64,000 bases of DNA from Misgurnus anguillicaudatus (taxonomy: Eukaryota > Chordata > Actinopteri > Cypriniformes > Cobitidae), in assembly GCF_027580225.2 (NCBI RefSeq), contig NC_073358.2, forward strand, positions 46,958,001-47,022,000. Reading direction: 5' to 3'. The notes below the pieces were generated by a model that ran no database searches, was not told the DNA's origin, and saw only the letters and a list, made by a program, of their open reading frames with translations. Shown here piece after piece: positions 13,901 through 24,232 of the stretch. A program made the translations under genes and the position numbers. Positions within the stretch are counted from its first letter, which is position 1; the number at the start of each line of letters is the position of its first letter.

Positions 13901-16900
13901 ATGCTATAGAACCTGATAACTATACACAAATAGACCTATTTATGAAAAAAAACAAAAAAAAAATACAAATTGCTGTGCTCATAAGTCTCGTCTCGAAATG
14001 CTTTCTAATGCTGCGTTTACACCAGCTGCGGTAGAGGCGACAAAAACGCGCTATTGAGTTTACTCGCTTCATTTGAGCGTGAAAGCCGCGTGTGAAATTC
14101 TAGTCATTCGAGACATTCACGTGGAAATTTGCGTCATGGAAGGGGCTTCTGCGACTCTGCTGAGACTCTGCTCGCTTCCTGTAATCACGTCACTACTACA
14201 GTAAGGTCCTGATTGGTTAACACGGCGCGGAAATCCGCCGAAGTTCAGATTTTTCAACTCGTGTGTTTCCGGCAGCACTACTACCCGCCCGCATGGGTTA
14301 ATTATCCGCCCGCATTTCCGCACGTAAATTTTAGGAATGTCACAATCCACTCGTTTTAGAAACTTTTATGCCCGTTGCAGGACTCTCCATTACGTAATCA
14401 CGTCAAAAGGTCACGCATTACATATGTAAAACACACAATTTTAAACAATAAACTGACACAAAGACATTAATTATTATCCCTCCACATACAACAACGGCGG
14501 AACGGTCCTCTTTCTCCACACTTGTAAACACTGTAGTGGTAGTTTAGCATACGTCACCTTTTGACTTGATTACGTAATACATGAGGTCACGCTGGCGCAT
14601 TACACGGCTAGTGCAAGACGAGAACTTGTGGTTTAAAAGTACTTTTTTTGGGCGAAAATTGCTAGATTGCAAATCCCTTATGCCTCGGTTGGGAACGTTT
14701 AGAGCCCTTTTAAACTGCATCGAAATGGTAAACTGTTGTGGTCCATTTAAAGTAAAAAAAAGTGGAATATTCCTTTTAAATGAAATTACCATTAAATTAA
14801 GTGTCTGTCTTTTGTCCTGTTCCTTACAGATGCACAAATCAATTTTATTACTTTCTGAAAATTCCTTTTTGAGTGTTAATAAGATTGCTTTTAAGCTGGT
14901 TATAAGATACTATTAAAAGGGAGTGTGTTGACTTGATTTGTGTGTTTGTGATTGAGTCAAATGGGAAAATTTGACTCAAGAGACTCTACAGAGACTATTC
15001 TTCTGTCAGCGTTCAGTTTAGATTCATCTCAGTTTTTATTATGAGGAACAGAAAAGCACCTCTGTTTCTTTCCACTTAGCTGCTCGGTTAAATGCTTGCA
15101 GCTTATAAAGTAGAGCCTCCACATGCACACTGAATAAAACACTGTTATTACTTTAGGAAATACTCATGTTGGCATGAAACCAAAGAGCTATGTTCTCAAA
15201 GTACACTGTGTTTTAGACAAACTTTCCATAAACGTCAGTGTACATAGATGAACACAGCGATAACCATAAAAGCATACTGAGTTTCTTTGTGTGTGTGTGG
15301 AGAGTTTGAAAATTCTTGTCTTAATTTTATTATTTATATAATATTTTGTTTCCTTCCAGTCATTCCAAGGCAGCCAGGGACGAGCCTACCTCTTTAATTC
15401 AGTGTAAGTATTAACCATTCATTCACTGTAGTACATTGACATGAACAATCTATTACATATTTAATGGGCACCTATTATGCAAAATCCACTTTTACAAGGT
15501 GTTTGGACATAAATGTGTGTTGGCTGTGTGTGAAAACAACAAACCTACAATGAAAAATATTCACCCACTCCTTTATTTAATCAGAATTAAACCAAAGCAG
15601 TCTAATTATACATGCCGTTTTGATTCTCTTGTTAATGTGACGTCACACTGATAAAGCCCCACCCACAGCCACTGATTGACAGTCCTGCATTACCATAGTT
15701 TCCACCCTCAGCGAGTTGTATGCTGTCTGCCATATCAAAACAGTGAGATACTATAGTCTAGAGCTGCAATTAACAACTATTTCTTCTGTCGACTAATCTA
15801 GCGATTATTTTTCTGATTAGTCGACTACTCTAACGACTATTTTTTATTATTAATATAGTGTTCTTTTTTTTATTAGCTATTTAATCTGTTGGATAATCTG
15901 TTTTTCTACTCTCTGTCTGATCTGACAGTCATTGTTTGTTTTATTGTATTTTAACACAACTGAATGCTATTTTCACATATTATCTGTTCTGTTGTCAGAC
16001 ATATAGGGGCGGTTTCCCAGACAGGGATTAGACTAGTCCTAGACGAAAATAAATATAAGAGCTCTCCAAACCGAAAACATCTTGCACTGACATATCTTAA
16101 AATACATCAGTGCCTTTAGTTTGTCCTCAAAATGCACACAAGTAATGTTTTTAGTAAGGCATGTTTGTTAAACTAATTATATTTCCTAATTAAACTAAGG
16201 TCTAGTCCTGGCTTAAGCTAATCTCTGTCCAGGAAACCGCCCCAAAGACTATTAAAATAGTGACTAAACATGACCCAATAACCTTGTGTTTAATCCAACC
16301 AGCTGTTACCTTAACTACTAAGTTACTAAAATCTTGATTTATAAACGCGACATTGCAGACAATTCGGCGCAAATAAAAAAATTGCCATTACACAGAGTTA
16401 CTACAGAAGGCATGCGCGGGCATAGGAGAGAAAGAGCTCGCGCACAAGCACATAGAGAACCAGTGTGTGTGGGAAAACACTGCTAACCTTTCATGATAAC
16501 CTCGAATCAGTCGTCTTCTCTGCCAGTAACATCTGACGTTTACGTGAAAATGCAAGTACACAGAGGAATCCGCATGGAAAACACATCCAACTTTTAATTC
16601 TTTCACTCAGTGTCATGTATGAGAGGCGCTGTCTAGGGGTTTCACACAGAGAGAGAGAGAGAGGGAAAGCGCGCGCACAAGAGAGGCACCACCGAGCGCT
16701 CACAACAATAAATGATGCCGTTTTAAATGAAAATAAAAATTGCGGCCATTGTTGATTTTGTGGCGCACCCAAACAAATCAATGTATGGAAAACACTGTCA
16801 GGAGCAGAAGACGCCATTACGCGAGATGAATGTAAACAGTGTGACGCGTCGACGCATTTAACGCATGTCAACGTATTTTCGTAGTCGACGTAATCGATGA

Positions 16901-19900
16901 CGTTGACGCGTTGTTGCAGCACTACTATAGTCTCAGACTATATTGACAGGAATCAGATCGATTTTAACTAAAAGCGCTTAATGACTCTTTGTAAGGGAGT
17001 TAGGAGCTGTAGCTCATTTGCATTTACAAGTACATAGGGGCATTTAAGTCATGTTATAACAAATGATCTGTGGGTTTTTTTGAGCTAAAACTTCACAGAC
17101 ACATTCTGGGCACACCCAAGACTTGTATTACATCTTGTAAAAATTTGCATAATAGGTGTCCTTTAATATTTAGAATTAAAGCTTAGCCAGCATAATTTCT
17201 TTATAATTAAAGTAATAAAAAAGCAGAGAAAAAGCTAAACAGTAAAAGCATGTTTGTGATGTTTATTGGCATCTATATAGCAATGTGCCTACTTAAATAA
17301 GCAAATTGGTGACGCTTACTCATTCAAACATTATCATTTACTCAAAATTCACAAATCAGTATCACTTTGTGTTTGGATCCACTGATTTCAAGTGAAAATA
17401 AAATCAAAACAACCGTTTATAAGCTCTGTTTATTCATATCATGCAGTTAAAGGAATAGTCTACTCATTTTCAATATTAAAATATGTTATTACCTTAACTA
17501 AGAATTGTTGATACATCCCTCTATCATCTGTGTGCGTGCACGTAAGCGCTGGAGCGCGCTGCGACGCTTCGATAGCATTTAGCTTAGCCCCATTCATTCA
17601 ATGGTACCATTTAGAGATAAAGTTAGAAGTGACCAAACACATCAACGTTTTTCCTATTTAAGACGAGTAGTTATACGAGCAAGTTTGGTGGTACAAAATA
17701 AAACATAGCACTTTTCTAAGCGGATTTAAAAGAGGAACTATATTTTATGGCGTAATAGCACTTTTGGGAGTAGTCTGGTCATTTGGGATTTCATTATTGA
17801 GAGAGATTAGGATCGTGATATGAGGGCTCCAGCCTAACTTTTTTCCCTAGGTGCACAGTGGCCCCCAACTGAAAATTTTAGGGGCGCAACCAAAAAATTT
17901 AGGGGCACACACCGTAAATCAACATGCTAATTAAATAATGACATTTCTACAAATTTCCACTGTATTACTAATACATACTTTGATAATAGATGCAGAACGT
18001 ACAATGTGCTGTTTCAAATTCAGTGTCACATCACAAAAAAAAGGTCAAATTTACTGGTCGCACATGTGCGACTGGATGTAAAATTCAGTGGCACACTCTC
18101 AATTTTTGGTGGCAAAATGCCACCATTTGGTGGCAGTCTGGAGCCCTGGATATGTTTTTGTCATTTTTAAGCCCTCCGTGAGTGTATATTAGCATTTTTT
18201 TGATAAAGCATTTGGACCCGGAAGCGGTGCCGTGTGTCGTCAGACTTAACAAGCGTATTGGTCTGTTGTCAGAGACCATTTTAAAGTGCAATGTGACCCT
18301 AAATTAAGTGCCATCGGTTACTTCTAGCATAGGTGCGATGTCCTTCAGTTGGCATAGATTTGTTGGGTAGAGCTGCTCTTCAGTGGTCAACCAGTAAACC
18401 TTAACCACATTGACTTTCAGATTTGTCATATGACTCATGGTTGTGACCACAGATTGCCCTTTTTTCTCCTCAGTGTGAATGTGGGATGTGGTCCAGCCGA
18501 GGAGCGAGTTCTCCTTACAGGTTTACACGCTGTGGCAGACATCTACTGTGAAAACTGTAAAACCACTCTGGGCTGGAAATATGTAAGTTTGCACTTTTTA
18601 TTCTTGCATAATTTTCTTAAAATTACATTAGCAATGCAAAAGTTGTAGATTAGGTACCCAGGGAACACACATACTGATAAACATTGTACACTTGGAGTGC
18701 ACTATAAGTCACTTTGGATAGGTGTCTGTCAAATGCATAAATGTAAAATGATAGAGGGGTTTGCTGAAGGATAGTTGCGTGAGTGTTTGTTGTATGGTCG
18801 TTGTAGTTGCTGTGACAGCAGTTGGTTAATTTGAGCCTTGTGTGTGTTTATTTTTGTGCACTGCTATCATGTTACTTAGCTGAGGTTCAGTTGGACGGTC
18901 AGTATTAACATTATATATATTTATGTATATAAAACGTTTAGTTTCAGTCCTTGATTTTGATTGGTCAATAACTGTGTTTTTTGTTGTTGTTATAAAACAG
19001 CTATGACCACTTCACCTAACAGTTCTGCACCCTTTAGCAACGTAAACGCTTTACTTCTTGAACGTTGCATTGATACATAATCTTTGCTTTAATATTTGTA
19101 TTGTGTGGTAACGGTTTTATAAAAGCAAAAAGTACGAGATGTTGTGCTGTATAAGTCACGCTGAAGGGGTTGCGTTGACTCGTGCCTAACAACGCCTCTA
19201 AACTGTGACTTATTCACGATACAGAACAGTCATACCTTATTGCTTACATTTATAGCAATAAATATAGCTTCATTGATAAGTCATTAGCAAACACTACACC
19301 ATATAATGCTTTGTGAATTGTTGTTTATGTGCCTTGACTGTGTTAGTATTCACAATATTGCCAAAGCGTTTAAAATTTAAAGCAGGAGGTTAAAGATAAA
19401 ATGTGGGAAAAGGTGCATTTAAAGTAATAAATCACTCATAAAAGTAATGCTTGCCCTTAATAGTATATAAATAAATAATGCATTGAATAAATTAATTATT
19501 AAATAATCTATAAATAATAAATGGACTGGTGGTGTGTGTTGACATACTGGTTTTAAGGAAGATCTGTCTATCTATTTGTGTTTGTCTGCCTGTCTATGTA
19601 CATGTATGTATGTATGTCTGTCTGTCTGTCTGTCCGTCTGTCATTCTAGTTGTCTATCTACCTTTGTATCTCCTTTTCTGTCTGTCTGTCTTTCTATTTT
19701 TCTGTCTGGTTGCCTGTCTGTCTGTCTGTCTGTGTATGCATCTGTCCAATTATATGTCTGTCTATGTATCTGTTTGTCAATCTATCTGTCTGTCTGTCTA
19801 TCTTTCTATTTGTCTGTCTGTCTATCTATCTGTCTGTCTGTGTATTTATCTGTCTACCTGTCTGTTTACCTGTCTGTCTGTATTATCTTTCTGTCTGTAT

Positions 19901-21053
19901 GTGTATCTGTCTATTTATCTGTCTGCCTATCTATCTATATGTCTGTCTGTATGTGTATTTGTCTATCTATCCATCTGTCTATTTATCTGTCTGCCTATCT
20001 ATATGACTGTCTGTCTATCCATCTGTCTATTTTTCTGAATATCTATCTATCTATCTGACTGTCTATCTATCTGTCTACCTGTCTGTGTATCTCTCTATCT
20101 GACTGCCTATCTATCTGTCTACCTGTCTGTCTGTGTATCTCTCTATCTGACTGTCTATCTATATGTCTACCTGTCTGTCTGTGTATCTGATTGTCTATCT
20201 ATCTGTCTGTCTGTGTATCTCTCTATCTGACTGTTTATCTATCTGTCTGTCTGTCTGTCTGTGTATCTCTATATCTGACTGTCTATCTATCTATCTGTCT
20301 ACCTGTCTGTCTGTGTATCTCTCTATCTGATTGTCTGTCTATCTGTGTATCTCTCTATCTGACTGTCTATCTATCTGTCTCCCTGGTGTGTATCTCTCTA
20401 TCTGTCAGTCTATCTTATCTGTCTACCTGTCTGTCTGTGTATCTATCTATCTGTCTGTCTATCTATCTGTCTACCTGTCTGTCTGTGAATATCTCTATCT
20501 GATTGACATTCTATCTGTCTTACTGTCTGAGTATCTATCTATCTGACTGTCTATCTATCTGTCTACCTGTCTGTGTATCTCTCTATCTTACTGTCTATCT
20601 ATCTGTCTCCCTGTCTGTCTGTGTATCTCTCTATCTGACTGTCTATCTATCTGTCTACCTGTCTGTGTATCTCTCTATCTGATTGTCTGTCTGTCTGTGT
20701 ATCTCTCTATCTGACTGTCTATCTATCTGTCTCCCTGGTGTGTATCTCTCTATCTGACTGACTATCTTATCTGTCTACCTGTCTGTCTGTGTATCTATCT
20801 ATCTGTCTGTCTATCTATCTGTCTACCTGCCTGCCTGTGTATCTCTCTATCTGTCTGTCTGTCTGTCTGTGTATCTCTCTATCTGACTGTCTATCTATCT
20901 GTCTCCCTGGTGTGTATCTCTCTATCTGACTGACTATCTATCTGTCTACCTGTCTGTCTGTGTATCCCTCTATCTGACTGTCTATCTATCTGTCTAGCTG
21001 TCTGTCTGTGTATCTGATTGTCCGGCTATCTGTCTGTCTGTGTATCTCTCTAC

Positions 21054-21089
<36 letters not shown>

Positions 21090-21889
21090 TCATATGTCTG
21101 TGTATCTATCTGTCGGTTTATATGAATATTTATCTATCTGTCTATCTTACTGTTTGTCTGTGTATCTCTCTATCTGATTGTCTATCTATCCGTCTATCTA
21201 TATTTCTGTCTACCTGTCTTTCTGTCTACTAGTCTATTTGTGTATCTATCTATAGTCTTATGTGGCTGGTTCTCTCTTCCTGCTAAACAAACACTCTAAC
21301 AGCATCTTAAGAGAGATTTTGCGCCCGTGTCTTAATCTTGTTAGTTTCCAGGTCTCCTAATGCTTCATTACAGAGCCTTTAGATTGAAGTCGCTCCGGTG
21401 TGAGCACTGATCCCAAACCATTTTACTTCCGCATCTCTCGTTATAGTGATGGGTAACTCTGCTGTAGCAGGAACAGTGTTTAAGAGCAGATCCTATTTCA
21501 CGCTGACCGAATGAAAGCAGGAATTGTTGCAGGCAGAGTGACACGCCGCTGCTCAAATGGACCGATCGAGGCCAGATGAGTCATGATCCGCTGTAAGAGG
21601 AGATTCACACAGTCCACAGGGCTTTAAATCACATTAGTTAAACCAACCGTACAGCAGGTATTTTTATAATGTGAAATAGTATCATGAGAGAACAGTCATA
21701 GGCTGATTTGGTTGGGGTCATTATGATTTTTAAATGCATAGTAGTTGCCATTACACGTGTCATTGCGTTGTATATTGACGTTTTTTGTTTTCGTTTCAGG
21801 AACACGCTTTCGAGAGCAGCCAGAAATACAAAGAAGGCAAGTTCATCATCGAACTGGCTCACATGATCAAAGATAACGGTTGGGAGTGA
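4808..21889 (+). CDS. ypel1: Yippee-like 1 (ypel1), complete four-exon coding region
   Basis: Coding exons are 4808-4924, 15360-15403, 18474-18582 and 21800-21889. They join in frame into 119 residues plus TGA, the usual YPEL1-4 length. All three introns have GT donors and AG acceptors. The product is one yippee domain, a small zinc-binding fold. The cysteine pairs are C23/C26 and C79/C82, separated by exactly 52 residues, which is the family's CX2C-X52-CX2C signature. The start [17 protein letters not shown] and the end [16 protein letters not shown] match what I recall of vertebrate YPEL1; YPEL2 differs in both places (MTRSKTF, KYIIEL, final D). Yippee-like proteins are nuclear or centrosomal and linked to cell division and morphology, but their biochemical role is unsettled. 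The chosen ATG at 4808 is the conserved family start; a second in-frame ATG lies three codons later. The convergent neighbour is ppil2. Confidence 0.97.
5068..5190. mobile_element. fragment of hAT-like element (TAGGGCTGTGCAA end)
   Basis: It begins TAGGGCTGTGCAAATATATTG, a terminus common in fish hAT-type MITEs. The other end is not identifiable because the sequence runs into other repeat material. A matching opposite terminus (CAATATCGTGCAGCCCTA) occurs at about 55648-55665 but belongs to a different fragment. Confidence 0.45.
5350..5640. mobile_element. degenerate TTAA-like repeat fragment
   Basis: The stretch includes a GGGGCTAGGCTAAATGCTA motif and ends in TTTTCCTTTAAGT. It is similar, in inverted orientation, to part of 17450-17700, where GCATTTAGCTTAGCCCCATTCATT occurs. 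It appears to be a diverged copy of the same non-autonomous element. Confidence 0.4.
5932..6370. mobile_element. hAT-like foldback MITE, family H copy 1
   Basis: The ends are GGTTCACACCAGCCGCG and GGCTGGTGTGAACGCAGCAT, inverted repeats of each other. The GC-rich arms contain GAGGCGTCAA and TTGACGCCTC. The CTAGTCATTGAGACATTCACG interior recurs in the partial copy at 14007-14270. Frames on both strands are shadows of the palindromic arms. Confidence 0.7.
7330..7440. mobile_element. fragment of TTAA foldback element (TTAAAGGGATAGTT end)
   Basis: It starts TTAAAGGGATAGTTGACCCC, matching the terminus of the intact element at 48888-49710. The other end could not be placed. Confidence 0.45.
8900..9120. 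repeat. interspersed repeat fragment
   Basis: It contains AGACCAATCACAGCGCTTGCG and GGCGCAGCTACGGCATAGAC, GC-rich phrases that I recognise as recurring in cyprinid interspersed repeats. Ends and family could not be assigned. Confidence 0.35.
9687..9995. mobile_element. palindromic MITE (TAGAGCTGGGC end)
   Basis: The left arm (GTGATTCTCATGCGTATCTC, TTAGTAGTAAATCATC, GGAGCGGCATTTACTACAC) is mirrored on the right (GTGTAGTAAATGGCGCTCC, TTTTACTACTAATCACC, GATGCTCATGAGAATCGC). Almost the entire 310 bp can fold into one hairpin. No coding sequence is present. Confidence 0.75.
10129..11031. mobile_element. 900-bp TTAA foldback element, family I copy 1
   Basis: This is a long palindrome. AATCCAGATAATTTACTCACC near 10143 is mirrored by GGTGAGTAAATTATCTGGAT near 10981. 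Inner blocks CTTCTCGTCTAGGTTCGGTCC and GGACCGGACCTAGACGAGAA also mirror. TTAA flanks both ends (10129 and 11028). The frame at 10452-10733 is an arm shadow. Related copies lie at 13309-14778 and 47595-48005. Confidence 0.8.
11460..11830. other. repeat-free intronic block, candidate conserved non-coding element
   Basis: No repeat signature is visible. Composition is more balanced than the surroundings, with motifs such as GATCTGGCTCTTATGC and CCACAGGGGGAGGCC. It is the cleanest unique stretch in intron 1. Its proposed regulatory role is inference only. Confidence 0.25.
12183..12663. mobile_element. hAT-like MITE (AGGGCTGTCA ends)
   Basis: The ends AGGGCTGTCATAG and ATTGTGACAGCC are inverted. 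They are flanked by a near-perfect 8-bp duplication, CTGGTGCT on the left and CTGGTGCC on the right. An 8-bp target duplication is the hAT hallmark. No coding capacity. Confidence 0.65.
13309..14778. mobile_element. TTAA foldback element, family I copy 2, with nested insertions
   Basis: The left end (TAATTTTCTCACCCTCATGTC) and right end (GCCTCGGTTGGGAACGTTTAG through TCCATTTAAAG) match family I at 10129-11031. The centre is filled with foreign material: an ACGGGTCC.../...ACCCGCCCGC repeat around 13627-14320 and a partial family H element at 14007-14270. It is an older copy, more diverged than copy 1. Confidence 0.6.
14007..14270. mobile_element. hAT-like MITE, family H copy 2, truncated
   Basis: It opens ATGCTGCGTTTACACCAGC and shares the TTCTAGTCATTCGAGACATTCACG and CACGTCACTACTA interior with 5932-6370. 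The second half is missing, replaced by CCCGCCCGCAT repeat sequence. Confidence 0.6.
15360..15403 (+). CDS. ypel1: ypel1 coding exon 2
   Basis: This 44-nt micro-exon encodes [14 protein letters not shown] plus the first two bases of the next Val. The acceptor TTCCTTCCAG ends at 15359 and the donor GTAAGTA starts at 15404. It is too short for ORF scanning but matches the YPEL sequence exactly in frame. Confidence 0.95.
15759..16924. mobile_element. hAT MITE inserted in the TTAA element
   Basis: The termini TAGAGCTGCAAT and GTTGCAGCACTA are inverted. A perfect 8-bp target duplication, CTATAGTC, occurs at 15751-15758 and 16925-16932. GTCGACTAATC and CGTAGTCGACG motifs lie near the ends. The 143-codon minus-strand frame at 16491-16922 has no transposase similarity that I can see. 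A related end is at 61770. Confidence 0.85.
16006..16243. mobile_element. innermost MITE (GGGGCGGTTTCC ends)
   Basis: The ends GGGGCGGTTTCCCAGACAGG and CTGTCCAGGAAACCGCCCC are inverted. GATTAGACTAGTCCTAG and CTAGTCCTGGCTTAAGCTAATC continue the arms. It lies wholly inside the hAT element at 15759-16924, so it is the youngest insertion of the nest. Confidence 0.8.
17450..17760. mobile_element. TTAA-like MITE fragment
   Basis: It starts TTAAAGGAATAGTCTACTC and contains AGCATTTAGCTTAGCCCC and TTTTTCCTATTTAAGACGAGT. It shares these with diverged material at 5350-5640. The right end is unclear. Confidence 0.45.
18474..18582 (+). CDS. ypel1: ypel1 coding exon 3
   Basis: This 109-nt exon completes the split Val and encodes residues 55-90 ([10 protein letters not shown] through GWKY). 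It includes the second zinc-binding pair, C79 and C82, in [10 protein letters not shown]. The acceptor TTTTCTCCTCAG ends at 18473 and the donor GTAAGT starts at 18583. Confidence 0.95.
18650..18752 (+). repeat. tRNA-derived SINE, truncated copy
   Basis: It carries ACCCAGGGAACACACAT followed by CACTTTGGATAGGTGTCTG and TCAAATGCATAAATGTAAA, the usual cyprinid SINE body and tail. The tRNA-like head is lost. Confidence 0.6.
19567..21245. repeat. TGTC/TATC (GACA/GATA) tetranucleotide array with higher-order units
   Basis: About 1.68 kb is composed almost wholly of CTGT and CTAT tetranucleotides, which read as GACA/GATA on the minus strand. From about 20045 a longer unit of roughly 45-100 bp recurs, built from GTGTATCTCTCTATCTGACT, GTCTATCTATCTGTC and TACCTGTCTGTCT. 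The open frames of up to 169 codons here encode only low-complexity [12 protein letters not shown] repeats. They follow from the absence of stop codons in the repeat and are not genes. Confidence 0.95.
21800..21889 (+). CDS. ypel1: ypel1 last coding exon
   Basis: The exon encodes residues 91-119 ([14 protein letters not shown] through IKDNGWE) and the TGA at 21887-21889. The acceptor TTTTCGTTTCAG ends at 21799. It continues directly into the 3' UTR. Confidence 0.96.
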   Translation, partial: EHAFESSQKYKEGKFIIELAHMIKDNGWE

Positions 21890-23780
21890 CCCTCACCTGA
21901 TTCCTCTCTGCTCAGTGACCTTCGGGCTACTCTGTCGTGGACTTTGCCGAGTGACACCGCACACCCACATGCACACGAACGAGAAACGCACAGACACGCA
22001 AACACGCACCGCATCGTCTACCTTGACACATCCAGACATCTCTACTGGGACATTGCGAAACTCGAAGGCAGAGCGCTGGAAAATAAACTGAGACATCTAC
22101 GGTCACTAAGAGACTCTGGGACCTTTTTCACTTTGGGATTCAAACCCTCTCCCTTTACGTTGAACTGGTTTAGGTGTGCTCGGCCCTTGTGTGTAACTGT
22201 TAACGGTATCCAGATGACACGATCTCACTTTTTTCTTTACTTTATCTTTGTGAACAAGCAGGATGAGGTGTGCGTGTGTGTACTCTTCCTTTTGGTGGGA
22301 ATCTCAAATCCCTACCGGTGGACTGATGTTACTGGTTAACGTTTATCTCCCCGAGTCGGTTCTCTGATTGTACTCTTTCTTGTCACATAGCATCAGACAT
22401 TATCAGTTTTTAACATGTTAAAAGGGTTTAGGCTATGTAGCAGCATCTTGAATCCTATTGGCTTGGGAGGAGGAAAGGGGTTTGCGGCGGGGATGCGGCA
22501 TGACATTTTGTATTTACGATATCCCCTTACGATATTTCTTCCTCGGATGACTTCACTGTGCAATTCACGGGACGCTCTGGTACAGCGGTAGCGTCTGAAC
22601 CCTGCGGGAGCTTTAGTTGTCTCTGGTGCTTTTGGTGAGATTACACAAACATCCTTTTTAGGATTGAGTTGGCATTTGTGGCAGGTTCCATTTTTGCAAA
22701 CATACTATAGACAAGTCGTTCGGACGCTGGGGAAAACATGCGCGTTAAGTTTTCAACCCCTTCACGCCAAATGAGTCGAGATTTTACAAAAAGAAAACAT
22801 TTTATACAAAAAAACCATTCTTGTTGTTATTACAATCATGTGTTCATGTTCATTAATATGTGTAATTTATATGTTCAACCACGTTTGAACATGCGCACGC
22901 ATGTTAGCTCTGTTTTTTTTCGCATTATGTTTATGGCATACTTGAATACAGTTACGTTGTTTGCACTTTGGAGAGGCCTTGATCATGGGTTTAGAGGCAA
23001 AAGTCTGTCCATTTATGGCCTTTTCGTTGCTTATCGAACGATTGTATTAAGATGCTTCGAATGAATGCTGGGTTCGGGTGATTGCTGGCTTAATCATCTC
23101 CCTCTAGTAAAAAAATAAACGAAAAAAAATCAGCTGCTCTTGACCGCGAACGCAAACGTTCGCAAAAATGGTTTCAGATTGGACACATTTTCGATGCGAC
23201 ATCACGCAATTCTTTTGCTGCTAATATAGACAAATGCAATCCAGACGCTTTCACTTCTGCACTTTATCGGACTGCCTGAGATCACGCAACTTGTAGTCTT
23301 TTCACAACTTTGCCTCTAAGCAGCATGAATCTTGTGCCTCTTCAAAAACAGAAAGTAACCTCCTTGTCCTCTGTTGTGCGGCGCATGACTCCGAGACCCC
23401 TTCACGTCAGCTTGAAGCGACTGAGGCTTCATATCGATCTCAAACCAACATGACCTAATGAAAACAACCTCACAGAACCTCGATCCACTCGAAATCTATA
23501 AAGAATCGTAATATAATCCAGTATTTTTCATATTTCAAAGAGGTTGTATTCTGCGAAGTATAAATAGGTGGGGCTTTTAGAGTGGGAGGGGGTGGAGCTT
23601 ACTTCCTTTAGAGGAAAAAGGGTGGAGCTTGCTTCCTTTAGAGGCCATTTAACGTAGAATTTTATGGGAAAAATATATCGAACCATATTGAGGTTTGATG
23701 CGTTTAGGGGCGGGTGGGACGGCGGGTGTTATAATATATTATTATAAGGAGTGGCGAACCCTCAGTTAGCATTTATCGCC

Positions 23781-23786
23781 AATAAA
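23781..23786 (+). promoter_or_regulatory. ypel1: possible internal polyadenylation signal AATAAA
   Basis: A canonical hexamer lies about 1.9 kb into the 3' UTR. The downstream context (GGTCAGTCAGGTCACATG) is only moderately GT-rich, so use is uncertain. Confidence 0.3.
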
Positions 23787-24226
23787 GGTCAGTCAGGTCA
23801 CATGACCTTTGAATCAGTCAAAGACAATGCAAACAATAGTTGTAGAAATATCTTACTTGAAAGAAGAGACAGCGTTACAGACAATTGTCCCTCTCACACA
23901 GTTTTGTATATAAAGTAAACATATTTAAAGTTTTATACATATTTCTACTGGGTTAGTTTCTCTACTTCCCTGACTTGAAGCACTTTTGTTCACTGTACCT
24001 CTGGCTTTATGTATATGTGTGTGTGTGAATGAGAAAAGAAAGTGTGTGTTTGTGAGCGTGTGGATGCATGCGTGTTCCCATTGTTTATTTGTAGTTGTTT
24101 TTGCTGTCGTTCACTAGTTCTTGTGTACCGTTTGCTTTCGACACTTCTTTCGCTGTCTCACGCAGCGTGTTTGACGTGCTTTCTTAGCTTGACGATAACA
24201 AGATTTGTATTTTTTCCTTTGATCTT

Positions 24227-24232
24227 ATTAAA
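24227..24232 (+). promoter_or_regulatory. ypel1: alternative polyadenylation signal ATTAAA
   Basis: The common variant signal ATTAAA sits in a T-rich context and is followed by TTCATTTTTGTCCC. It would give a 3' UTR about 700 nt shorter. Use of this site is inference. Confidence 0.35.

Larger units (their letters stand above)
4925..15359 (+). other. ypel1: ypel1 intron 1 (10.4 kb)
   Basis: The intron is bounded by GTCAGT and TTCCAG. It holds several foldback DNA elements (listed separately) separated by unique AT-rich sequence. I find no coding exon. Stretches at 6400-7330, 7760-8880, 9140-9680, 11032-12180 and 12665-13300 show nothing recognisable apart from the candidate conserved block near 11460-11830. 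Confidence 0.8.
15461..17166. mobile_element. TTAA-type MITE (outer element of a three-level nest)
   Basis: The ends TTAATGGGCACCTATTATGC and GCATAATAGGTGTCCTTTAA are inverted repeats bounded by TTAA. The interior holds the hAT element 15759-16924. Without that insert the host would be roughly 530 bp. Confidence 0.8.
15404..18473 (+). other. ypel1: ypel1 intron 2 (3.1 kb)
   Basis: More than half is one nested transposon block (15461-17166). A second repeat fragment lies at 17450-17760. 17760-18300 is repeat-like sequence with a GGGGCGCAACC and TTAGGGGCACAC pair. No additional exon is seen. Confidence 0.75.
18583..21799 (+). other. ypel1: ypel1 intron 3 (3.2 kb)
   Basis: The intron contains a short SINE fragment and a 1.7-kb simple-repeat array that starts about 1 kb after the donor and ends about 550 bases before the final exon. 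The remaining sequence (18760-19560 and 21255-21799) shows nothing recognisable. Confidence 0.8.

Noticed and set aside
16491..16922. 143-codon minus-strand frame
   Set aside because: It lies wholly inside a hAT MITE (15759-16924) and shows no transposase motif.
19529..20058. Open frames of 169, 160 and 118 codons rich in Cys, Leu, Ser, Val and Tyr
   Set aside because: They arise because the TGTC/TATC repeat contains no stop in these frames. All three frames are open and low-complexity, with no domain.
21944..22339. 131-codon frame after the ypel1 stop
   Set aside because: It is in the 3' UTR, has His/Arg-rich low-complexity stretches and no recognisable domain.
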